Shown here: positions 37,174 to 43,273 of the stretch, piece after piece
How the letters are laid out: each line of letters starts with the position of its first letter
Numbering within the stretch: the stretch's first letter is position 1
Origin: Chryseobacterium lathyri
GTDB lineage: Bacteria; Bacteroidota; Bacteroidia; Flavobacteriales; Weeksellaceae
Direction of reading: 5' to 3'
Length of the DNA: 64,000 nucleotides
Assembly (NCBI RefSeq): GCF_003290185.1
Contig: NZ_QNFY01000012.1
Span: 1 to 64,000 of the forward strand
Translations under genes and position numbers: made by a program
Notes under the pieces: model-generated
Told to the model about the DNA's origin: nothing
The model's input: the letters and a program-made list of their open reading frames with translations, nothing else
Databases searched by the model: none

Positions 37174-37200
37174 CTAAAAAAGTGAATGGTAAATTGTGAG

Positions 37201-37449
37201 TTTGCTTCGCAAGTGAATTTAAAAATTGACAGTAGCGGATTGACAATTCACCATTCACATCAAAAAAGATTTCGTAGCTCAATTGGTTAGAGCGTCGGTC
37301 TGATACACCGGAGGCTGAAGGTTCGAGTCCTTCCGAAATTACAAAAGATGATAAGTGAATGGCGAATTTGCTTCGCAAGTGAATTTAAAAATTGACAGTA
37401 GCGGATTGACAATTCACCATTCACATCAAAAAAGATTTCGTAGCTCAAT
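37201..37449 (+). repeat. Perfect 83-bp direct repeat spanning spacer and tRNA 5' ends
   Basis: Bases 37201-37283 and 37367-37449 are identical over 83 bases. Each copy covers a spacer and the first 16 bases of the following tRNA (Ile, then Asn). The spacer itself folds: 37182-37197 pairs with 37243-37258 at 15 of 16 positions. This indicates a recent duplication or conversion inside the array. Confidence 0.9.
37268..37341 (+). tRNA. tRNA-Ile(GAT)
   Basis: The acceptor is GATTTCG/CGAAATT (one wobble). The anticodon arm is TCGGT-CTGATAC-ACCGG and the T-arm GAAGG-TTCGAGT-CCTTC. CA follows the discriminator A. Confidence 0.82.
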
Positions 37450-37505
37450 GGTAGAGCGCCGGTCTGTTAAACCGGAAGTTGAAAGTTTGAATCTTTCCGG
37501 GATCG
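37434..37505 (+). tRNA. tRNA-Asn(GTT), T-loop variant
   Basis: The acceptor is GATTTCG/CGGGATC and the anticodon arm CCGGT-CTGTTAA-ACCGG. The T-loop reads TTTGAAT, so the near-universal C56 is T. The discriminator is G and CA follows. Confidence 0.8.
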
Positions 37506-37517
37506 CAGATAACTCAA

Positions 37518-37627
37518 TGTTAATTGTTTCAAAAGAAGAGAAAAAAGGTATGTCAAGAGCAGAAGATCTTTACGCCAAATATGGAAAATATCGACAGCCT
37601 TTTTCTTTTTTATTAGAAGTTAGATGA
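37518..37627 (+). other. Array small ORF, copy A (36 codons)
   Basis: The frame starts MLIVSKEEKKGMSRAEDLYA and ends FSFLLEVR. Related sequences occur as copies B and C downstream, sharing K-S/G-(L/M)-S-x-(A/E)-E-(D/V)-L and a following GACAGGCTTT-like DNA segment. Whether it is translated is unknown. Confidence 0.4.
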
Positions 37628-37683
37628 GAGAAATTAGAAGTTAGAAATTAGAAAATAGAAGTTAGAAGTTAGAAGGGTGTAAA

Positions 37684-37750
37684 TTCACTATTCACTATTC
37701 ACTATTCACTATTCACTATTCACTATTCACTATTAACTATTCACTATTAA
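37684..37750 (+). repeat. Heptamer tandem repeat (TTCACTA)
   Basis: About nine units of TTCACTA with occasional TTAACTA. It is a simple-sequence array in the tRNA spacer, prone to slippage and so to length variation between strains. Confidence 0.85.
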
Positions 37751-37778
37751 CTATCATTGATCATTTGTTGTCACATCT

Positions 37779-37860
37779 GATGGTTCGCCGAAGTGGAAGA
37801 GTCGGGACGGTCTGCAAAACCGTTGCATAAGCTGAGTGGGTTTGAATCCCATAACCATCT
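37779..37860 (+). tRNA. tRNA-Cys(GCA) with long variable region
   Basis: The acceptor is GATGGTT/AACCATC and the anticodon arm ACGGT-CTGCAAA-ACCGT. Discriminator T is typical of Cys, and CA follows. The variable region is 12 bases (TGCATAAGCTGA) instead of the usual 4-5, and the T-loop is TTTGAAT (C56 replaced). Confidence 0.7.
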
Positions 37861-37872
37861 CAAATAACTAAA

Positions 37873-37962
37873 ATGAGATTAGTTCCGGAGAAAAGTAAAA
37901 GTTTGTCGAGCGAAGAAGTTCTTATATCAAACTAAAAATACAGACAGGCTTTTGTTTTCTTC
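37873..37962 (+). repeat. Array small-ORF relic, copy B
   Basis: A 20-codon frame starts at 37873 (MRLVPEKSKSLSSEEVLISN) and aligns with copies A and C. It is followed by AGACAGGCTTTTG as in C. It is shorter, with an early stop. Confidence 0.4.
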
Positions 37963-38020
37963 ACAAGAGGATTAGAAATTAGAAATTGCTCATTACTAAT
38001 TGCCTATTACTCTTTATCAT

Positions 38021-38104
38021 GGAGGCACGCCGGAGTTGGAGAGCCGGGGCAGACTGTAAATCTGTTGCTTCATTGCTGAGCAGGTTCAAATCCTGCTACT
38101 TCCA
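38021..38104 (+). tRNA. tRNA-Tyr(GTA)
   Basis: Class II layout with a long variable arm (TGCTTCATTGCTGA), normal for bacterial tRNA-Tyr. The anticodon arm is GCAGA-CTGTAAA-TCTGT and the T-arm GCAGG-TTCAAAT-CCTGC. The acceptor GGAGGCA/TACTTCC has one C:A mismatch. CA follows discriminator A. Confidence 0.78.
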
Positions 38105-38111
38105 CAAAAAA

Positions 38112-38182
38112 CCGCTGATAATGTAACGGCAGCATGCAGGAAAAGTACTCTTGTTGTTCAGGTTCGATTCCTGGTCGGTTGG
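38112..38182 (+). tRNA. tRNA-like RNA of Gln descent, loop reads AGT without U33
   Basis: D-arm ATG/CAT, 39-43 stem and following sequence (TCTTGTTGTTCAGG) match the tRNA-Gln at 38833. The anticodon loop is AAAGTAC: position 33 is A, not T, and the formal anticodon is AGT. The acceptor has one mismatch and two wobbles. No CA follows the discriminator G. It is unlikely to work in translation. Confidence 0.5.
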
Positions 38183-38189
38183 TTAAAAC

Positions 38190-38261
38190 GCTCCATTAGC
38201 ATAGCGGTAAGTGCATCCGGCTTTCTACCGGACGATAAGGGTTCGATTCCCTTATGGAGTA
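38190..38261 (+). tRNA. tRNA-Glu(TTC)
   Basis: The acceptor is GCTCCAT/ATGGAGT (one wobble), the anticodon arm TCCGG-CTTTCTA-CCGGA and the T-arm AAGGG-TTCGATT-CCCTT. CA follows the discriminator A. Confidence 0.83.
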
Positions 38262-38591
38262 CAGACGTGAATGGTCAAAAGTCAGTTATGAATTATTAAT
38301 ACCATGAAAGTTCAGATCGAGAAAATAAATTGGCTGATCATTCACAGAAAAACAGGAAAGAGAAAAGTTTGTCCAGCGCAGAAGATCTTACAAACACTAA
38401 CAGGCATAGTTTTAAAGACAGGCTTTCTCTGACCTTAATTATAAGTAATGAATAATAGCAATAAGTAATTTGACTGGTAATGAATAGTCAATTGTGAATA
38501 CATCAAATGTGAATTAAAAACCATGAAAAAATTGACAGCTGACCATTGACAATTCACAAATATTACAGATTACTCGTTATTCATAAAACCC
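38262..38591. other. Spacer with small-ORF relic and hairpin repeats
   Basis: It contains copy C of the small-ORF repeat and GTGAATGGTC- and CAATTCACAA-type inverted repeats (about 38270-38290 and 38470-38560). No tRNA or gene was recognised. Confidence 0.45.
38347..38451 (+). repeat. Array small-ORF relic, copy C
   Basis: The frame KSLSSAEDLTNTNRHSFKDR is homologous to copy A (GMSRAEDLYAKYGKYRQPFS) and copy B (KSLSSEEVL). The DNA continues with AAAGACAGGCTTTCTCTG. There is no in-frame ATG close by; the ATG at 38304 is in another frame. Confidence 0.4.
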
Positions 38592-38665
38592 GCGGGAATG
38601 GTGGAAATGGTAGACACACTTGATTTAGGCTCAAGGTTTTGGGGGTTCGAGTCCCTCTTCCCGTA
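38592..38665 (+). tRNA. tRNA-Leu(TAG) lacking the long variable arm
   Basis: The acceptor is GCGGGAA/TTCCCGT and the anticodon arm CTTGA-TTTAGGC-TCAAG. The T-arm is GGGGG-TTCGAGT-CCCTC. The variable region is only GTTTT, whereas bacterial tRNA-Leu is class II with a long arm. CA follows discriminator A. Confidence 0.75.
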
Positions 38666-38671
38666 CAAAAT

Positions 38672-38745
38672 GCCTCTCTATTCCAATAGGCAGAGAAAAC
38701 GGCTTTAAACCCCGTAAAGTCCCGGTTCGAATCTGGGGAGAGGCA
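38672..38745 (+). tRNA. tRNA-like, probably Leu(TAA), atypical
   Basis: The acceptor GCCTCTC/GAGAGGC is perfect and the T-arm CCCGG-TTCGAAT-CTGGG is good. Counting from the T-arm, the loop is TTTAAAC with anticodon TAA, but a C:C mismatch at 31:39 opens the loop to nine bases. A shifted reading would give TTA (UAA-reading). The variable region is five bases. CA follows discriminator A. Confidence 0.6.
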
Positions 38746-38752
38746 CAAAAAA

Positions 38753-38825
38753 GGATCAGTGGTGTAGAAGGTCTGCACGTTTGTCTGAAAAGCAAAAGGG
38801 AACCGTTCAATTCGGTTTTGATCCA
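38753..38825 (+). tRNA. tRNA-Phe(GAA)
   Basis: The acceptor is GGATCAG/TTGATCC and the D-arm GTG/CAC. The anticodon arm TTTGT-CTGAAAA-GCAAA is weak (one wobble). The T-arm is AACCG-TTCAATT-CGGTT. CA follows the discriminator A. Confidence 0.8.
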
Positions 38826-38832
38826 CAAAAAA

Positions 38833-38905
38833 TGATTCATAGTGTAATGGGTCAGCACACAAGACTTTGACTCTTGTTGTTCAGGTTCAAGTCCTGATGA
38901 ATCAA
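38833..38905 (+). tRNA. tRNA-Gln(TTG)
   Basis: The acceptor TGATTCA/TGAATCA is perfect. The anticodon arm is CAAGA-CTTTGAC-TCTTG and the T-arm TCAGG-TTCAAGT-CCTGA. CA follows the discriminator A. Confidence 0.83.
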
Positions 38906-38913
38906 CAAAAACT

Positions 38914-38984
38914 ACTCTGATGGTGTAATGGCAGCATCTCAGTCTCCAAAACTGATGGTATAGGTTCGAGTCCTGTTCGGAGTG
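38914..38984 (+). tRNA. tRNA-Trp(CCA)
   Basis: The acceptor is ACTCTGA/TCGGAGT, the anticodon arm TCAGT-CTCCAAA-ACTGA, and the T-arm ATAGG-TTCGAGT-CCTGT. The discriminator is G, as expected for Trp, and CA follows. It is the last tRNA of the array. Confidence 0.83.
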
Positions 38985-39117
38985 CAAAAAGTGAAGGGGC
39001 AATGTGAATTTGCTGCTCAAGTGAATATTAAAATTGACAGCAAAGCGAATTAACAGTTCACAATTCACAATTCACAAATTAATATATAAACAAAACAAAT
39101 TTAAAACATGTAAAAAA

Positions 39118-39603
39118 ATGGAAACGCAACAAGAAGTATGGCAGAATATGAAAGGAAATTTTTTCCAGAAACCTATCACCCAGCTGGTAGAAGAAGCCAT
39201 TATCCGCGAACAGGCAAACGGTCACCGCCTGAAAGTATGTGTGGGCTCAGATTCCCATGTTTACGGCGAAGCGATCAGCTATGCTACGGCAGTAGTATTT
39301 GTACGTGAGGGAAAAGGAGCGTTTACCTTTATCAGAAAAGAAAGACAAATACAGAAGATCAGTATCAAAGAACGAATGCTGAACGAGGTCAACAGATCCG
39401 TAGAAATTGCTTACGCTATCTGTGCCGTTCTGGATGCTTATGGTGTGGAAATGGAGGTACACGTAGACATTAATACCGATCCGGATTTCAAGTCAAATAC
39501 TGCATTGAAAGATGCTATGGGCTATATTCTGGGAATGGGATATGTGTTTAAAGCAAAACCCCACGCATTTGCAAGCTCCAATTGTGCTGATATGATGGTT
39601 TAA
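39118..39603 (+). CDS. YkuK-type RNase H-fold protein
   Basis: The protein is 161 residues from the ATG at 39118; an upstream reading to 39034 lies in the repeat spacer. It belongs to the DUF458/YkuK family with an RNase H-like fold: KVCVGSDSHVYGEAISYATA with the conserved SDSH, EVHVDINTDPDFKSNTAL, then SSNCADMMV. The catalytic activity is not established. It lies 133 bases downstream of the last tRNA and 20 bases before the cREC gene, suggesting an RNA-processing role with the array. From memory, relatives often accompany RtcB-type RNA-repair genes. Confidence 0.8.
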   Translation: METQQEVWQNMKGNFFQKPITQLVEEAIIREQANGHRLKVCVGSDSHVYGEAISYATAVVFVREGKGAFTFIRKERQIQKISIKERMLNEVNRSVEIAYAICAVLDAYGVEMEVHVDINTDPDFKSNTALKDAMGYILGMGYVFKAKPHAFASSNCADMMV

Positions 39604-39622
39604 AAAAATAAAATACACAATC

Positions 39623-39994
39623 ATGGAAATGACCAAAAGATTATTATTTCTGGATGATATCAGATATCCCATTGAGGCGTATCATTATACCAAACAGGAT
39701 ATTTTCCTTAGAAAAGACTGGCATATCGTTCGCAATTACGAGCAGTTTGTCAACAGAATTTTGAAAAAAGGACTTCCGGAAATGATTTCTTTGGACCATG
39801 ACCTTGCAGATATACACTATCTGAAGCCTAATTCTGATGAATATGCTGAAAAAATAGGTTACGATTGTGCCAAATGGCTGATAGAATATTGTATGGATAA
39901 CTATTTAGACTTACCCAAATTCTACTGCCACTCAATGAATCCGGTAGGAAAGAAGAATATATTAAGCCTTTTGGAAAACTTTAAAAACTATTAA
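39623..39994 (+). CDS. cREC: cyclic-phosphate-processing receiver-domain protein
   Basis: The protein has 123 residues. It has a receiver-like fold with an acidic pair near the start (LLFLDDIRYP), MISLDHDLAD in the middle and FYCHSMNPVGKKNI near the end. The His/Asp-rich motifs set it apart from normal response regulators and match the receiver-like family proposed to act on cyclic phosphates in RNA-repair operons. It is co-directional with YkuK, 20 bases apart. The partner RtcB ligase, usual in that setting, is absent from the window. Confidence 0.75.
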   Translation: MEMTKRLLFLDDIRYPIEAYHYTKQDIFLRKDWHIVRNYEQFVNRILKKGLPEMISLDHDLADIHYLKPNSDEYAEKIGYDCAKWLIEYCMDNYLDLPKFYCHSMNPVGKKNILSLLENFKNY

Positions 39995-40061
39995 AAAAGA
40001 AACCAAATATATTTTTTACAGCTGATCACCATTTCACAATATTAAAAATTGAAATCTGATG

Positions 40062-40088
40062 ACTCCCTTTTTTAAGGGAGTTTTTTTG
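40062..40088 (+). terminator. Terminator after the cREC gene
   Basis: ACTCCCTT (40062-40069), loop TTTT, AAGGGAGT (40074-40081), then TTTTTT. Confidence 0.85.
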
Positions 40089-40250
40089 TATAAAAAAAAT
40101 ATTCGGAATATTATTTATTTTACATCATCAAATATAAAAAGCCTGGAAAATTAAAAAGAAATTTTTTAACTTTTATTCAGAAATGCCCCTTAAACTGTCA
40201 TTGAAAACATAATTTTTTGTTAAAAAAAATCACTTTAAAAGGTTAATTTC

Positions 40251-40292
40251 ATGTCTGTCAGACATTTTTTATTATTTTAGTCCCTAAGTTTG
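40251..40292 (+). promoter_or_regulatory. Palindrome and -7 element before the DUF6493-like gene
   Basis: ATGTCTG-T-CAGACAT (40251-40265) is a perfect palindrome 19 bases before TAAGTTTG (40285-40292), exactly where the -33 box would lie. It could be an operator for a dimeric repressor. Confidence 0.45.
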
Positions 40293-40572
40293 GAATTATA
40301 CTTATTGAAGATGAACGAAAGGCGATTTATTTACACTATAAAATCAGGAAAATTATTCCTTTTCTTATAAAGTGAACCTCAAAAGAAAAAAAGAACTTCA
40401 GTAATTCTAAAGAAATTCTTAAATAAAAATTGGGGCATAACAACATTTCTATGCTTGCCACAGTACCAAAGATCTTATGATGAATTATATGACCAGGCTG
40501 TAGCCGGACGGCTAAACGAATGCAAAAAACAAAAAATAACCTGAAAAAAATTATTATCAAATTAAAAAACAA

Positions 40573-43269
40573 ATGAAAGAAAGACTTTATGAGATCCTTA
40601 ATGAGGAAAGAGTACATGAGATTATTCCACTTCTGAAACAGCTTACAGAAGAAGAAAAGAAAGCGCTGGTCCCGACCATAAAAAAACTGGACCGGGAGAT
40701 CAGCAAGATTGTAATGACGAAAAACTCCTATCACACTGCCGGTTCTGCAGATCAGCATTCTATTATTGATATCGCATCTTTTGTCTGTATGGATCAGAAG
40801 CATTACGGGAAAAATTACTGGAGTCTTTTCAGAGATAAAGAGCAAACCGAAAAAATATTGGAGTGGGGATGTCCGCATTGGTTTTCGGATTTTATTAATG
40901 ACTCCATAGATGCAGAGTTTACAGCATTTAATTACCATGATATTTTAGGCTGGGCAGAAAAAGGCTATGTACAGCCCAGACCCGAACTTCTTGGGTACCA
41001 TTTAAGCCTTCATCCATATGATCTGGAAAAATTTCCGGAAACACTGGGAATCCATTTCTGGTACCTGTGCGAATTTCCTTCAAAATCATTGCCTTTTAAA
41101 AGAGAATGGCTTCCATTGGTTCAAAAACTGATTGCTGAAAATAAAATTGAACGAAAAAGATTCCTCAGAGAATGCCTTCTGGCCGCAAACAGGAATTTTA
41201 ATAAAAATGTGACAGGATGGTTCATGGATGCATTCAATATTCTGAAACCTTCTGATGAGGAGCTGATCATTCTGCAGGACGAACTGATGGCAGGGCTGGC
41301 TTCCGTACAGTCCAAAGCGGTTAATACTATACTTGCTCAATTAAAAAAAATAGTTCAGTATCCGGCATTCAGAACCGGTGAATTTTCATATTTTCTTCCT
41401 AATCTGTTAAGTTCAGAAGTTAAAACAGTTGTGGCAGCCAGCCTGGCAGTCACTGAAAAAATCTTTCAGAAAAAGAAAACTGATACACAAAACCTGGCAA
41501 CAGCCTTAAGTGCAGCATTTGTAAACAAAGACGAAAGTATACAGACCAAAGCAGCAAAAATTATAATTAAATATATCCCTGTATCAGAAGGAATAAAAGA
41601 AGCTCTGTCTCATTACGAAGATAATATTTTAGCTAATGTAAGGCCGGGGCTGGTTCAATACATAGAAAACAGGAAGCTGGAGCTGGATGCTGTTGAAGCA
41701 GAAACGCTGGAACTTATCAATAAAGAGTGCAAAGTTAAGGAACCCGAAAGCTTTGAAGACCTCATGTTTCTTCTTCCACAAGCCATAGAAAATCCCGGAA
41801 CGCATTATTACGATATTTCCCTGGCAGGACTTGTACGTTTTGCTGATGAAGCTGATGCAAATTCTGTAAAACTGTTTGAACCCGTATTTCAAAAAGCATG
41901 TAAAACTATTGCCAGATGGGAAGTACACCATTTTAATGTATTACTGTGCAATCTGATTATTAATTACGGACTTTCATTATTAGAAAAATTTCCATTTCAG
42001 CTTAAAAGCTTGGAAAAAATATATAAAAAAACTCGTGAAGACGAAGCCACAAGAGAGGCTTATTCTTCCTATCATAAAAAGCTGAGACCCATCAAAGATA
42101 TCTATGCCGGAGGATTGGCCATGGAGCCGTTCAAACATATTGCAATACATATTTTTGATAAGATTACATCAGGAGATCAAACTCCTCTGCTGTCTACAGT
42201 AACCCATGAACCATGCTGGATAAGCCCCGAAGCATTGGTAGAAAGATTTGAAATTTATCAGAATAAAAATATAAAGCCCCATGATTTGGATGTACAGCTT
42301 GCATTGCAGCGCTGTTCACTGGAAAAAACCTCAGATGCCTTACAGCAGGCTGAAGAGAAATTAAAAGGAGAATATAAAGAGCTTCTGCTTTTCTTCTTTA
42401 ACAAAGACTCTGCTCCGAAAGGAAAAATTGAACATCCATCATGGTGGATGACTGCAGGAATTACACGCTCTCCGGAAAAAGTTTTTGAACAATTCAAAGA
42501 CTTCGGGTATGATGATATTCCTAAAGAATTCCTTACCGGTAATTATAAATGGAAAACCATAGACAGCAAAAAGAATTCCTATTATCCTGTCGAGCTTAAT
42601 ATCAACGTTCCTAAATATCACTTAAAAAAAAGAGAACATCAGCTTTTCTTAGAATACTTTATTTCAGAACAGAAAGATATTTCTGAGACCCCGTCCTTTA
42701 TATGGAGCTTTCCCAATACGCCTGGAAATGTTTTTGCCAGAATCATTAAAAACTGTCTGTTTTATTCAGGGATCGCAGAAGTTTACGAAAGAGGACTTGT
42801 TCTGAGTACGGCACAGGCACTGCATCAGATGAAAAAGCCTCTGGACTCAATGGGGTACCTGTTTCTGGGAACTGTTTTCCTGGACGGAGACAAAGTAATC
42901 CGCGGAACTGCTGCTGAAATCTGGCTGGAACATGTTTCCCATAAAGTAATGGATAATGCCCGTTTGGGACAGGTTGTCGGGCTTCATGAAAAACTGGAAT
43001 GGGCTCCTGTAAAGAGATTTGCAGATCTTGTACAACACCAGATGCTTAACGTCAGTAAAGATCACAATCTCGCGCTGGAACAGCTTCTCACTCATATTTT
43101 GCTGCAGATGGAGACCCCGGTTACCAATCTTAAAAAAATATTGGATATTTACAACGAGGTTTTGGCTTTGAATCAATCAGAGCCTGATAAAAACTTAAAA
43201 GAAAAACTGAATAGCTGGAAAGATAATTCCAGTCTGAAAAAAACCTGCAATCTTCTTCTAAAAAAATAA
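40573..43269 (+). CDS. DUF6493-family large helical-repeat protein
   Basis: The protein has 898 residues and is cytoplasmic, with alpha-helical HEAT-like repeats throughout (for example ALSAAFVNKDESIQTKAAKI, around 316-335). The start MKERLYEILNEERVHEIIPL and the pairing with a SWIM-domain gene match DUF6493 proteins. The arrangement recalls the E. coli YehI-YehQ proteins that sit beside a MoxR ATPase and vWA protein. It probably acts as a scaffold in the same system. It is four bases upstream of the SWIM gene. Confidence 0.7.
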   Translation: MKERLYEILNEERVHEIIPLLKQLTEEEKKALVPTIKKLDREISKIVMTKNSYHTAGSADQHSIIDIASFVCMDQKHYGKNYWSLFRDKEQTEKILEWGCPHWFSDFINDSIDAEFTAFNYHDILGWAEKGYVQPRPELLGYHLSLHPYDLEKFPETLGIHFWYLCEFPSKSLPFKREWLPLVQKLIAENKIERKRFLRECLLAANRNFNKNVTGWFMDAFNILKPSDEELIILQDELMAGLASVQSKAVNTILAQLKKIVQYPAFRTGEFSYFLPNLLSSEVKTVVAASLAVTEKIFQKKKTDTQNLATALSAAFVNKDESIQTKAAKIIIKYIPVSEGIKEALSHYEDNILANVRPGLVQYIENRKLELDAVEAETLELINKECKVKEPESFEDLMFLLPQAIENPGTHYYDISLAGLVRFADEADANSVKLFEPVFQKACKTIARWEVHHFNVLLCNLIINYGLSLLEKFPFQLKSLEKIYKKTREDEATREAYSSYHKKLRPIKDIYAGGLAMEPFKHIAIHIFDKITSGDQTPLLSTVTHEPCWISPEALVERFEIYQNKNIKPHDLDVQLALQRCSLEKTSDALQQAEEKLKGEYKELLLFFFNKDSAPKGKIEHPSWWMTAGITRSPEKVFEQFKDFGYDDIPKEFLTGNYKWKTIDSKKNSYYPVELNINVPKYHLKKREHQLFLEYFISEQKDISETPSFIWSFPNTPGNVFARIIKNCLFYSGIAEVYERGLVLSTAQALHQMKKPLDSMGYLFLGTVFLDGDKVIRGTAAEIWLEHVSHKVMDNARLGQVVGLHEKLEWAPVKRFADLVQHQMLNVSKDHNLALEQLLTHILLQMETPVTNLKKILDIYNEVLALNQSEPDKNLKEKLNSWKDNSSLKKTCNLLLKK

Positions 43270-43273
43270 ATTA

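Larger units (their letters stand above)
37506..37778. other. Long spacer with small ORF and simple repeats
   Basis: Holds copy A of the AEDL-type small ORF (37518-37627), a run of GAAGTTAGAA-like repeats (37616-37676) and the TTCACTA heptamer array (37684-37750). No further gene is seen. Confidence 0.5.
39995..40572. other. Intergenic: terminator, palindrome and promoter before DUF6493
   Basis: It contains a terminator at 40062-40088, a 15-bp palindrome at 40251-40265 and a TAAGTTTG element at 40285-40292. If that promoter is used, the next gene has a leader of about 275 bases. A 19-codon ORF at 40311 is probably fortuitous. Confidence 0.5.

Noticed and set aside
37124..37627. ORFs of 84-90 codons across the tRNA array
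   Set aside because: They read through tRNA genes. Only the short segment 37518-37627 has homologous copies and is noted separately.
37684..37750. Possible CRISPR array
   Set aside because: Repeats are head-to-tail heptamers without spacers, and no cas gene is present.
38581..39068. Minus-strand ORFs of 93 and 145 codons
   Set aside because: They are antisense to five tRNAs and reflect tRNA sequence, not a protein.
40311..40370. 19-codon upstream ORF in the DUF6493 leader
   Set aside because: Too short, with no conservation evidence; kept only as part of the leader description.
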